From NCBI GenBank assembly GCA_016463775.1, contig JAEMQQ010000004.1:1-48286 (forward strand): a DNA stretch of 48,286 bases, given 5' to 3'. Of the stretch, positions 6,716 through 14,543 are shown one piece after another. Every line of letters begins with the position of its first letter. Position 1 is the first letter of the stretch. Made by a program: the position numbers and the translations under genes. Below the pieces are notes generated by a model, which ran no database searches, was not told the DNA's origin, and saw nothing but the letters and a program-made list of their open reading frames with translations. Source of the stretch: Ilumatobacteraceae bacterium (lineage in GTDB: Bacteria; Actinomycetota; Acidimicrobiia; Acidimicrobiales; Ilumatobacteraceae).

Positions 6716-7914
6716 CGGTATTTCGAGCGCGTCAAGTACGCGCCCTGCGGATTGCAATCGCCTCGGGTGTTGCTGCTGCACTCGTTTTGCCGATCGGTAT
6801 CGCAACAGCGTTGAATCAGTTGCTCGACTCACGCGCAGCAACTGCGGTGTCGGAAAGTGGCATCACGATTCCTGACACCCCGGCAGCGCTTGTCGCCGGT
6901 CTCGGCGAGGGTGGTCAACTCAGCCATTTGTTCGTGGCGATACTTGCCGCCGATGGTGTGGGCGGCACCGTGGTGCTGCTGCCGATCGGCGCCGCCACCG
7001 AAACCGCGCAGTCCACAGACGCTGGTGCCACTTCGCCAGCACCACGCCGTTTGGCCGACGTGTACGCCAAGGAAGGGCTGGCTGGTTTGGCCGACGAAGT
7101 GCAAGGTTTGCTTGATGTGTCGTTCGTGGCCGTGGGTGCACTTGCGCGGGCTGAACTCATCAACTTGTTTGCGCCGATGGGTGGTGTGGACGTGCTGCTT
7201 GATCGTGAGGTGGTGACAGTCGCCGTCGACGGCACCGAGACCAAGTTGGCTGATGTTGGTGAGGCGTCGTATCCGATCGACCGAGTGGTCGATATTCTGC
7301 TCGCCCGACGTGGCAACGAAAAAGAATCATTGCGGTTTTCTCGTCACCGTGAGGTCTGGAACGGGATCGTAGAACGGACGGGTGCTGGTCTTGAGATTCC
7401 ACCCGAAGTCGACACCACGCCCGCTGGCCTCGCGGATGCCACTAATTTCATGCGTCGCGTGTTCGGTGGGGCGCTGCAGGTCTGGCAGTTGAGTGCAGCG
7501 CCGGTGCTCGACAAGTCGCTCAATCCGCGACGCAGCGATTTGTATGCACTCGACCGTGCCGAAGTGGTGATGGTGTTTGCGTCGGTTGCACCGAGTGCGC
7601 TTGCAGGCGGCGACGTGGCACTCACGGTCATGATCGACAGCCCCTTCAACGACCCAATCGTGAGTCGCGCCGCGGTCGCAACCCTGCTGGAAGCGGGCAT
7701 CGGGGTCGCTGTGATGCGTGAAATTTCGGCCCAAGAAGCCGACGCAACGGTCATTGCTGCTGACCCCGAGGTGCAAGACGCACTGACCGCGCTTTTGGCA
7801 GGTGGGCTCGGAGCAATTCAGGCGCAAGAATGGGCGACCAGCGTGACCGGCATTGACGCGTCGATCACCTTGGGCACCGACTTCGCCAACTTGGTACGTA
7901 ACGGAGGAAAATGA
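6712..7914 (+). CDS. Degenerate LytR-CpsA-Psr (LCP) family membrane protein with LytR_C-like tail
   Basis: Protein of 400 aa. A single N-terminal membrane anchor (residues about 12-35) is followed by an extracytoplasmic domain whose layout matches LCP: the hydrophobic strand HLFVAILAADGVGG-VVLLPIG, the NLFAPMGGVDVLLD block, then a C-terminal LytR_C-like module (from about residue 300) ending ITLGTDFANL. LCP enzymes transfer polyprenyl-linked glycans to peptidoglycan using conserved Arg and Asp residues. Here the usual RSDT and SIPRD positions read LSHL and LPIGA, so the catalytic Arg/Asp seem lost. It is coupled on both sides (GTGA with nadD, ATGA with rsfS). Its role may be structural or regulatory. 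Identification rests on context plus fold-level pattern. Confidence 0.6.
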   Translation: MTVFRARQVRALRIAIASGVAAALVLPIGIATALNQLLDSRAATAVSESGITIPDTPAALVAGLGEGGQLSHLFVAILAADGVGGTVVLLPIGAATETAQSTDAGATSPAPRRLADVYAKEGLAGLADEVQGLLDVSFVAVGALARAELINLFAPMGGVDVLLDREVVTVAVDGTETKLADVGEASYPIDRVVDILLARRGNEKESLRFSRHREVWNGIVERTGAGLEIPPEVDTTPAGLADATNFMRRVFGGALQVWQLSAAPVLDKSLNPRRSDLYALDRAEVVMVFASVAPSALAGGDVALTVMIDSPFNDPIVSRAAVATLLEAGIGVAVMREISAQEADATVIAADPEVQDALTALLAGGLGAIQAQEWATSVTGIDASITLGTDFANLVRNGGK

Positions 7915-8276
7915 CAACTGGAGTCGACACCGACACTCTCGACGTGGCGCGTAGTGCAGCACGGGCAGCCGACGACAAACAGGGCAGTGACATCCGCATC
8001 TTTGACGTATCGGAAGTGTTGCCGATCGTCGGGTTGTTCGTGGTGACGAGTGCCGGCAACCCGCGACTGGTGCGCACCATTGCCGGCGAAGTCGAAGATC
8101 GCGTGCGAAAAGACCATCGACGGTCACCGGTGCGCACCGAAGGTATTTCTGAATTGCAGTGGGTGTTACTCGACTACGGCGATGTCGTCGTGCACATTTT
8201 TGCCGAGGAGACCCGCCGTTTCTATGAAATCGAGCGCTTGTATCGCGACCGTCCGAATGTTGAGTGGCGGGGCTGA
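7911..8276 (+). CDS. rsfS: Ribosomal silencing factor RsfS (Iojap/DUF143)
   Basis: Binds uL14 on the large ribosomal subunit and blocks subunit joining under nutrient limitation. The 121-aa length is normal. Recognisable family blocks are GSDIRIFDVSEVLPIVGLFVV with the following TSAGNPRLVRTIAGEVED, GISELQWVLLDYGDVVVHIF and a final FYEIERLYRD. The ATG at 7911 overlaps the preceding stop as ATGA, implying translational coupling with the LCP-like gene. The nadD-x-rsfS order supports the assignment. Confidence 0.95.
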   Translation: MTTGVDTDTLDVARSAARAADDKQGSDIRIFDVSEVLPIVGLFVVTSAGNPRLVRTIAGEVEDRVRKDHRRSPVRTEGISELQWVLLDYGDVVVHIFAEETRRFYEIERLYRDRPNVEWRG

Positions 8277-8311
8277 CTCGCCGCGCGAGGTTGCGGTGGT
8301 GCAACATCCGA

Positions 8312-8317
8312 TAGATT
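8312..8317 (+). promoter_or_regulatory. -10-like TAGATT of tRNA-Ala
   Basis: TAGATT lies 14 nt before the mature tRNA 5' end. A TTGCGG at 8291-8296 could be a -35 but the spacing is short (15 nt). Confidence 0.35.
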
Positions 8318-8331
8318 GACCTGGCGATTTC

Positions 8332-8404
8332 GGGGCTGTAGCTCAGTTGGTAGAGCGCCTCCATGGCATGGAGGAGGCCAGGGGTTCAATTCCCCTCAGC
8401 TCCA
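8332..8404 (+). tRNA. tRNA-Ala (anticodon GGC)
   Basis: The cloverleaf is complete. Acceptor GGGGCTG (8332-8338) pairs with CAGCTCC (8397-8403, one G-T), followed by a D-arm GCTC-AGTTGGTA-GAGC. The anticodon stem is CCTCC/GGAGG with loop ATGGCAT, giving anticodon GGC, and the T-arm is GGGGTTCAATTCCCC. The discriminator is A8404 and CCA is not encoded. Confidence 0.97.
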
Positions 8405-8434
8405 CGAGACGTAAGGCAACAATTCGGCCACGCC

Positions 8435-8440
8435 TAGTCT
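8435..8440 (+). promoter_or_regulatory. -10-like TAGTCT upstream of the LLM oxidoreductase
   Basis: TAGTCT ends 8 nt before the ATG at 8449 with no Shine-Dalgarno; it starts 31 nt after the tRNA-Ala end. Confidence 0.35.
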
Positions 8441-8448
8441 GCAATTCG

Positions 8449-9252
8449 ATGTTCACGTTCGATTTACAAGTCAACCCGGGCAACGCACCGTGGCCGCTCA
8501 TCGCTGATGCTGCCCGGGCTGCCGAGGCGGCCGGCTTCGACACATTTTGGACTGCTGATCATCTCGCCGGCCAGGTGATGTCGGCGCCCAGCATGCCCGA
8601 GTGCTTCACCACGCTCGGGGCGCTCGCAGCAGTCACGTCGAGCATTCGTCTGGGCCCGCTCGTGGCGAACGCCGCGAATCGCATGGCGGTCATCACCGCC
8701 AACGCTGCAGCGACGCTGCAACACATCAGCGGTGGGCGGTGTGTGCTCGGCCTCGGTGCTGGCTCGGCGCCCAACACCAAATGGTCGGCCGAACGGCGTG
8801 CTGTCGGTGTCGAACAACCACCAACGATGGCGCAGCGCCACCGCGTGCTGCTCGACACACTCGACCTGATCGACGAGTTGTGGTCAACAACACGCCGCGC
8901 AGACCTCGCCACGTTCATCGCCCCCTCGCCACGCCCGCCAATCGTGCTCGGGGTGAATTCAACCGCGTTGTCGCGCATCGCTGCCCAACGCACCGATGGC
9001 ATGAACGTATGCGCGTCGGCAGACTTTGCGCAGGAAGTGGTCGCAGCAGCCGTGCAAGAACGCGGTACCGACACCAGACCCTTCATCGTGTCGGTGTGGG
9101 AGCATTTTGATGAAGCATTGCTGCGCACCGATGTGCTTGACGAGCGCATCGAACGATGGCGTAGTTGGGGTGTGAATCGGGTGATCTTACTGATGTTTCG
9201 TGGCGTCGATGTGGCCGCCATCGAGCGTGCTGGCGCACACCTGCACCGCTGA
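8449..9252 (+). CDS. LLM-class (luciferase-like) flavin/F420-dependent oxidoreductase
   Basis: TIM-barrel oxidoreductase of 267 aa, a little shorter than typical LLM proteins (about 290-340 aa). The N-terminal ADAARAAEAAGFDTFWTADHL and LGPLVANAANR with the following GRCVLGLGAGSAPN are the characteristic strand-1 and cofactor-pocket segments. Actinobacterial LLM members usually use F420 rather than FMN, consistent with fbiC nearby. The ATG at 8449 is chosen because upstream in-frame starts lie in tRNA-Ala. The physiological substrate cannot be read from the sequence. Confidence 0.85.
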   Translation: MFTFDLQVNPGNAPWPLIADAARAAEAAGFDTFWTADHLAGQVMSAPSMPECFTTLGALAAVTSSIRLGPLVANAANRMAVITANAAATLQHISGGRCVLGLGAGSAPNTKWSAERRAVGVEQPPTMAQRHRVLLDTLDLIDELWSTTRRADLATFIAPSPRPPIVLGVNSTALSRIAAQRTDGMNVCASADFAQEVVAAAVQERGTDTRPFIVSVWEHFDEALLRTDVLDERIERWRSWGVNRVILLMFRGVDVAAIERAGAHLHR

Positions 9253-9267
9253 GCGCACTGCTCAGCG
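9247..9267. terminator. Hairpin at the convergent LLM/leuS junction
   Basis: CGCTGAGC (9247-9254), loop GCACT, GCTCAGCG (9260-9267) form a perfect 8-bp stem that includes the LLM stop codon. No T-run follows. It resembles the hairpin at 2814-2834 in size and placement. Confidence 0.45.
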
Positions 9268-9276
9268 TGCGCGTCG

Positions 9277-12138
9277 CTAGACGACGATATTTACCAAGCG
9301 ACCCGACACCACAATCACTTTGCGTGGCTCGGCACCAGCCAATGCGGCACGCACCTTGTCGTCGGCAAGTGCCAGAGCAGTGAGTTGGTCGTCGGTCGAT
9401 CCAGACGCGGCCATCAGTCGGGCGCGAACCTTGCCATTGACTTGCACTGGCACTTCGATGGTGTCGCTCACCAGCAACTTGGCGTCAGCCACTGGGAACG
9501 GTGCGTAGGTGATTTCGTCGGTGCGTCCGAGGCGTTCCCACAATTCGCTGGCCAAGTGTGGGCAGAGCGGGCTGAGCATCTGGGTGAGTGCTTCGGCTAC
9601 TACGCGTGGGGTGGTGCCGTTGGCTTCGACATGTTTGGTGAGGGCATTGTTCAGTTCGATGAGTTTGGCAATGGCGGTGTTGAACCGCAGGCCATCCATA
9701 TCGCGACGCACGCCGTCGATTGCAATGTGTAACGCGCGGAGCAGTGCCGCGGGGCACTCGGTGTCTGACACCGTGAGCGCACTCGTATCTTCGTCGATCA
9801 GGTTGCGCCACACGCGCTGCAAGAAGCGCTGCATCCCCACCACGTCACGGGTGTTCCAGGGGCGGCTGGCATCGAGTGGGCCAGTCGACATTTCGTACAG
9901 GCGAAACGTGTCGGTGCCGTACTCGTCGTACATCTCGTCGGGCGTGACGATATTTTTCAGGCTCTTGCCCATCTTGCCGTACTCACGCACCATTTTTTCG
10001 CCGGCGTGGTAATACCCGCCGTCACGTTCTGTTACTTCGTGGGCCGGCACGGTTTGGCCGCGTGCGTCGCGGTACGCATAGGCCTGCACGTAACCCTGGT
10101 TATACAAGCGATGGAACGGTTCTTCACTCGACACATGCCCGAGGTCGAACATCACTTTGTGCCAGAAGCGCGAGTACAACAGGTGCAACACCGCATGCTC
10201 GACACCACCGACGTACAGGTCGACACCACCCGTATGGCCGGCGGTTGGCGGGCCCATCCAATAGCGCTCGACTTCTTTGTCGACGAACGCCGTGGTGTTG
10301 GTGGGGTCGAGATATCGCAACTCATACCAACACGAGCCGGCCCACTGTGGCATCACGTTGATTTCGCGTCGCACTTTGGCGGCGGCAAGTTTGGCGCCAG
10401 TGATCGGGTCGTTCACTTCCATCTCTACATGCACCCAGTCGGTGCGCCGCGCCAACGGCGGAATCGGGTCGGTGGTTTCGTCGTGGGGGTCGAGCACCTG
10501 TGGTTTGAAGTCGGAAAGTTCGGGCAGTTGCACGGGCAACAGTGCGTCGGGCACGGCGACGGGCATGTCGTCTTGGTCGTACACGATCGGAAACGGTTCC
10601 CCCCAATATCGCTGCCGCGAAAACAGCCAGTCGCGCAACTTGTAGGTGATGGCTGCGCGGCCGACACCGTTGGCGGTGAGCCATTCGTTCGTGCGCGACG
10701 TTGCCTGGGCAATTTCGGTGAGGCCGTCGAGGGTGAGCGACTCGTTGCGCGAATTCACGTACGTACCTTCACCGACGAACGCCGCCGGCCAAGTTGCACA
10801 ACTCGACGACGGGGCGATGCCGTGGGCGGCAAACCAAGTGTCGGGCGGCAATTGCGTGGCCACGATCGGCAGGTCGTATTTGCGGGCGAATGCGAAGTCA
10901 CGTTCATCACCCGAGGGCACCGCCATGATGGCGCCCGTGCCGTAGCCCATGAGCACGTAGTCGGCAACCCACACCGGCACCGCTTGGCCGGTGACCGGAT
11001 TGATGGCAGTGGCACCGGTGGACACGCCGGTTTTTTCGCGCGCGTCAGATTGCCGGTCGGCATCAGCGACGCTGGCCGACACCTTGCGGTAGGCATCCAC
11101 AGCCGTGCGTTGCTGCAACGTGGTCAGCGCATCAACGAGAGGATGTTCGGGCGACAACACCATGAACGTCGCACCGAACAGCGTGTCTGGTCGCGTCGTG
11201 AACACCTCGATATCGCCGGCACCCGACGCAAAACGTACCCGTGCGCCTTCGCTGCGACCAATCCAGTTGCGTTGCATGATCTTGATCGACTCGGGCCAGT
11301 CGAGGCGCTCGAGGTCGTCGAGCAAGCGATCGGAATACGCAGTGATGCGCATCGTCCACTGCCGCATGTTGCGTTTGAAGACGGGATAGTTGCCGATGTC
11401 GCTGCGGCCGTCGGCAGTTACTTCTTCGTTGGCCAAAATGGTGCCGAGCCCCGGGCACCAGTTGACGGGTGCATCGGCCAAATAAGCCAGACGGTGGTTG
11501 TTTACCAGTTGCTTGCGCTCGCGCGACGACATTGCAGACCATGTCGTGCCACCCGTCGGGCGAGCACCAGATTCGAATTCGGCGATTAATTCGGTGATGG
11601 GTCGCGCCTTGCCCGTGCGCTCGTCGCACCACGAGTTGAACACCTGCAGAAAAATCCACTGCGTCCAGCGGTAGAACGCCTCGTCGGTGGTGCTCACGCT
11701 GCGCCGTGCGTCGTGTGCCAGCCCGAGTCGTCGCAATTGTCGGCGCATGTTGGCGATGTTCGCCTCGGTGTTTTCACGCGGGTGCACACCAGTGGTGATG
11801 GCGTGCTGTTCGGCAGGCAAACCGAACGAGTCGTAGCCAAGTGCATGCAACACGTTGTGGCCGGTCATACGTTTGAAGCGGCCGTACACATCGGTGGCGA
11901 TGTAACCGAGCGGGTGACCGACATGCAACCCCGACCCCGACGGGTACGGGAACATGTCGAGGATGAACAGTTTTTTACGTCCGGCAATTTTTTCGGGCTC
12001 GGCGAGTGGCCCGGCTGGGTTCGGGGCGTCGAACGTGTGTGCGGCCTGCCAGCGGTCTTGCCACTTGGCCTCAATTCGGGCCGCCAAACGGGCGTTGTAA
12101 CGCTCTTTTGGCAGGGAATCGCTGGTGGACATCTTCAC
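9277..12138 (-). CDS. leuS: Leucyl-tRNA synthetase
   Basis: Class I aminoacyl-tRNA synthetase of 953 aa, which charges tRNA-Leu. The HIGH motif is HVGH at residues 72-75 ([20 protein letters not shown]). The editing (CP1) domain includes [25 protein letters not shown], and the KMSKS loop reads KMGKS ([16 protein letters not shown]), as in other actinobacterial LeuRS. The C terminus ends with an [14 protein letters not shown] block. The start is GTG 12138, or equally ATG 12132; the latter lies 8 nt downstream of a TACGCT -10-like element. It is divergent from rbfA with a very short gap. Confidence 0.97.
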   Translation of the reverse strand: MKMSTSDSLPKERYNARLAARIEAKWQDRWQAAHTFDAPNPAGPLAEPEKIAGRKKLFILDMFPYPSGSGLHVGHPLGYIATDVYGRFKRMTGHNVLHALGYDSFGLPAEQHAITTGVHPRENTEANIANMRRQLRRLGLAHDARRSVSTTDEAFYRWTQWIFLQVFNSWCDERTGKARPITELIAEFESGARPTGGTTWSAMSSRERKQLVNNHRLAYLADAPVNWCPGLGTILANEEVTADGRSDIGNYPVFKRNMRQWTMRITAYSDRLLDDLERLDWPESIKIMQRNWIGRSEGARVRFASGAGDIEVFTTRPDTLFGATFMVLSPEHPLVDALTTLQQRTAVDAYRKVSASVADADRQSDAREKTGVSTGATAINPVTGQAVPVWVADYVLMGYGTGAIMAVPSGDERDFAFARKYDLPIVATQLPPDTWFAAHGIAPSSSCATWPAAFVGEGTYVNSRNESLTLDGLTEIAQATSRTNEWLTANGVGRAAITYKLRDWLFSRQRYWGEPFPIVYDQDDMPVAVPDALLPVQLPELSDFKPQVLDPHDETTDPIPPLARRTDWVHVEMEVNDPITGAKLAAAKVRREINVMPQWAGSCWYELRYLDPTNTTAFVDKEVERYWMGPPTAGHTGGVDLYVGGVEHAVLHLLYSRFWHKVMFDLGHVSSEEPFHRLYNQGYVQAYAYRDARGQTVPAHEVTERDGGYYHAGEKMVREYGKMGKSLKNIVTPDEMYDEYGTDTFRLYEMSTGPLDASRPWNTRDVVGMQRFLQRVWRNLIDEDTSALTVSDTECPAALLRALHIAIDGVRRDMDGLRFNTAIAKLIELNNALTKHVEANGTTPRVVAEALTQMLSPLCPHLASELWERLGRTDEITYAPFPVADAKLLVSDTIEVPVQVNGKVRARLMAASGSTDDQLTALALADDKVRAALAGAEPRKVIVVSGRLVNIVV

Positions 12139-12139
12139 T

Positions 12140-12146
12140 TAGCGTA
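12140..12146. promoter_or_regulatory. Overlapping bidirectional -10 elements between leuS and rbfA
   Basis: TAGCGT (12140-12145, plus) ends 7 nt before the rbfA ATG. TACGCT (12146-12141, minus) ends 8 nt before the leuS ATG at 12132. The two hexamers share five bases, so the divergent promoters would be mutually exclusive and give leaderless transcripts. Confidence 0.45.
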
Positions 12147-12152
12147 GTTGTC

Positions 12153-12593
12153 ATGGCCCGCCAGCGACGTCGCACGACTGACGCTCAAGACCGACGACGA
12201 TACGAGCGCACGGCACGACTCAGCGAAACTTTGCGCGAGGTGATCGCCGAAGAACTCGCCAAGTTGGATGACGACCGGCTCACGATGGTGACGATCACTT
12301 CGGTGGACGTCGACTCAGAGATGAATCGTGGCATCGTGTATTTCGATTCGATCCATGGTGCGGACAACGATGAGAAAATCGTCGAAGTACTCGGCGAATA
12401 CCGCAAGCGATTGCAGCACGAGATTGCATTGCAAGTAAAGTCTCGCCGCACACCCGTTTTACAGTTCAAGCCCGACGAAACGATGCGGGCCGCCGAACGC
12501 ATAGACGCGGTACTACGTGAAGACGCGTTACGTCGTGCAGCGCAGAACGGCGCCGACGGTTCTGTGCCGCCAGCACCACCCACAGTCGAGTAG
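12153..12593 (+). CDS. rbfA: 30S ribosome-binding factor A
   Basis: KH-fold assembly factor acting on the 5' end of 16S rRNA in 30S maturation. Of its 146 aa, the central part carries the family pattern RLSETLREVIAEELAKL, then a TSVDVDSEMNRGIVYFD strand and RRTPVLQFKPDETMRAAERID. The N terminus is basic and the tail (from about 125) is low-complexity. The ATG at 12153 is fixed by alignment and by the TAGCGT element 7 nt upstream. It heads rbfA-truB-ribF; infB, the usual upstream neighbour, is absent. Confidence 0.95.
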   Translation: MARQRRRTTDAQDRRRYERTARLSETLREVIAEELAKLDDDRLTMVTITSVDVDSEMNRGIVYFDSIHGADNDEKIVEVLGEYRKRLQHEIALQVKSRRTPVLQFKPDETMRAAERIDAVLREDALRRAAQNGADGSVPPAPPTVE

Positions 12594-12612
12594 TCGGGAT
12601 ACCCGCGCAATC

Positions 12613-13533
12613 ATGGCCCGCAAACCAGCAACCGTGCACGGTTTCGTGGTGGTTGACAAACCCATCGGCATCACCAGCCACGACGTGGTGGCCCGCTTGC
12701 GTCGCCGCTTCTCTGAACGTCGGGTCGGGCACTCGGGCACGCTCGACCCTGATGCCACCGGCGTGTTGATCGTGGCACTGGGTAATGCCACACGCCTGCT
12801 GCAGTTTCTCGGAGGCCTACCCAAGACGTATACCGGCGAAGTGGTGTTTGGCGTGGCTACCAACACCCTCGACGCTGCGGGCGAGGTGACGGCTCGACAA
12901 GACATGTCGGCGCTCACCATCGAACCGGTTCGGGATGCGGCACGCAGGTTCGTTGGCGACATCACCCAGATACCACCGATGGTGTCGGCCATAAAAATCG
13001 GTGGGCGTCGCTTGCACGAAATTGCGCGCGAGGGCGGCGAGGTGGAACGCGCGCCGCGCCCCGTGACGATTCATCGGTATGTGGTGGGTGACATCGTCGA
13101 GCGCATCGATGGCAACCCCGTGGTACAAATCGAGGTGACATGTTCGTCGGGCACGTACATTCGCACGCTCGCCGCTGACCTCGGCGAGGCGATGGGCGGG
13201 GTGGCCCACCTACGCCGCCTGCGACGCACTGCAATCGGTGACTTCGTCGTGGGTGCCGAGCACGACGCGTCGTCGGTTGATACTGCACCGTTGCAATCGG
13301 CGGTCGCCACCATGGCGCACCTCGACGGTTTGCACCTGACGATGGTGGCAGTCGATGATGACATGGCGACCAAGGTCCGCAATGGTCGAGCATTCGCCGA
13401 GTTGGGTGGGGCAGATGCCCGCGAAGGTACGCGTCGCATCGTATTGAACGGGCGTAATGAGCTGATTGCGGTGTACGAGCGCACCAGTGACGGTTGGCGC
13501 GCGGATGTGGTGATGCCCGAAGCGTTAGCGTGA
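12613..13533 (+). CDS. truB: tRNA pseudouridine(55) synthase
   Basis: Isomerises U55 in the T-loop of tRNAs. The protein has 306 aa, with catalytic Asp45 in HSGTLDPDATG, the nearby KPIGITSHDVV start, the IPPMVSAIKIGGRRLHEIAREG motif and CSSGTYIRTLAADLGEAM. The ATG at 12613 gives the expected MARKPATVHGFVVVDKP. It is 19 nt downstream of rbfA with no Shine-Dalgarno; the TCATGGCCCG sequence around the start is identical to that of rbfA. Confidence 0.96.
   Translation: MARKPATVHGFVVVDKPIGITSHDVVARLRRRFSERRVGHSGTLDPDATGVLIVALGNATRLLQFLGGLPKTYTGEVVFGVATNTLDAAGEVTARQDMSALTIEPVRDAARRFVGDITQIPPMVSAIKIGGRRLHEIAREGGEVERAPRPVTIHRYVVGDIVERIDGNPVVQIEVTCSSGTYIRTLAADLGEAMGGVAHLRRLRRTAIGDFVVGAEHDASSVDTAPLQSAVATMAHLDGLHLTMVAVDDDMATKVRNGRAFAELGGADAREGTRRIVLNGRNELIAVYERTSDGWRADVVMPEALA
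13526..13531 (+). promoter_or_regulatory. Possible -10-like TAGCGT upstream of ribF
   Basis: TAGCGT ends 8 nt before the ribF GTG and overlaps the truB stop codon. It could be an internal operon promoter, or a by-product of the truB C-terminal codons. Confidence 0.25.
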
Positions 13534-13539
13534 GCGTGC

Positions 13540-14499
13540 GTGAAAGTTGTCAGCCAAGCGACGCGAGATGCCGTCGTTGCCGCAATCGGTGACACACGAT
13601 CGGTAGTCACCATCGGTGCGTATGACGGCGTGCATCTTGGCCACCGCGCCGTAATCGCCCAGGTGCGTGCTCGTGCTGCGGCACTCGGGGCGCGCAGCGT
13701 GGTAATCACATTTGACCGTCACCCGGCATCGGTGGTGCGCCCTGAATCGGCCCCCAAGTTGCTGACCGATGCGCAGCAGAAACTCGAACTGCTCGCGTCC
13801 ACGGGTGTCGACGCGACTCTGGTGGTGCCGTTCAATGCCGAACAAGCGGGCGAAAGCCCGGCCGACTTCGTGCGGCGGGTGCTCGTCGATGCGCTCGCGG
13901 TGCGCGGGGTGATCGTCGGCGAAGACTTTCACTTCGGGTACAAACGTGGTGGCAACGTGCAATTGCTACGCGACATGGCACTAGCCCACGACTTTGAGGT
14001 GTTGCCGTTGGGTCTTGTGGCGCGCGCCGACGGTGTCGACGAGCCCGTCAGCAGCACCGCGATTCGTCGTGCATTGGCAGGCGGTGATGTGCAACGCGCC
14101 GCGCAAATGCTCGGACGCAATCATGAATTGTGCGGTGTGGTCGGCCCTGGTGACCAACGCGGTCGCACGATCGGGTTTCCGACCGCGAACGTCGTGGTGG
14201 ATTCGTCGCTGTGTCTGCCTGCCGACGGGGTGTACGCCGCGCGGGTCACGATCGAAAGTGCAGCAGGCGCCATCTACGACGCAGCAGTCAATCTTGGGCG
14301 CCGACCAACGTTTCACGAACACGCCGAGCACTCAGTGCTCGAGGCTCACCTGCTTGACTTCACTGGCGACTTGTACGGCCAGCGTCTGCGCGTGGTGTTT
14401 CACGCTTTTTTGCGCAGTGAGCGAAAGTTCTCGGGTATCGACGAACTCAAAGCACAACTGCAGGTTGATATTGCACACGCGCGCGCCGCGTTGCGCTAA
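13540..14499 (+). CDS. ribF: Bifunctional riboflavin kinase / FAD synthetase
   Basis: Phosphorylates riboflavin to FMN and adenylylates FMN to FAD. The 319-aa protein has an N-terminal nucleotidyltransferase domain (GAYDGVHLGHRAVI near residue 27; VSSTAIRRALAGGDV near 170). A C-terminal flavokinase domain follows (GDQRGRTIGFPTANVV, then NLGRRPTF and EAHLLDFTGDLYG). Start GTG 13540 lies six nt after the truB stop. It sits beside the oppositely transcribed ribE/fbiC block, which also handles flavin and deazaflavin chemistry. Confidence 0.96.
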   Translation: MKVVSQATRDAVVAAIGDTRSVVTIGAYDGVHLGHRAVIAQVRARAAALGARSVVITFDRHPASVVRPESAPKLLTDAQQKLELLASTGVDATLVVPFNAEQAGESPADFVRRVLVDALAVRGVIVGEDFHFGYKRGGNVQLLRDMALAHDFEVLPLGLVARADGVDEPVSSTAIRRALAGGDVQRAAQMLGRNHELCGVVGPGDQRGRTIGFPTANVVVDSSLCLPADGVYAARVTIESAAGAIYDAAVNLGRRPTFHEHAEHSVLEAHLLDFTGDLYGQRLRVVFHAFLRSERKFSGIDELKAQLQVDIAHARAALR

Positions 14500-14543
14500 C
14501 TCGCGGCGTACAACGGCGCTGCGCTAACGCGCGGCATACAGCG
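14492..14543. repeat. Imperfect tandem duplication (28-nt period) at the ribF/fbiC convergent stops
   Basis: TGCGCTAAC-t-CGCGGC-g-TACA (from 14492) recurs as TGCGCTAAC-g-CGCGGC-a-TACA (from 14520), with two mismatches in 20 nt. Read on the minus strand, the second copy encodes the fbiC C terminus LYAAR-stop and the first copy encodes a relic LYAAS-stop just downstream. Confidence 0.6.

Noticed and set aside
10006-11589. 527-aa plus-strand ORF opposite leuS
   Set aside because: Antisense shadow of a conserved aminoacyl-tRNA synthetase; no recognisable domains and no ribosome-binding site.
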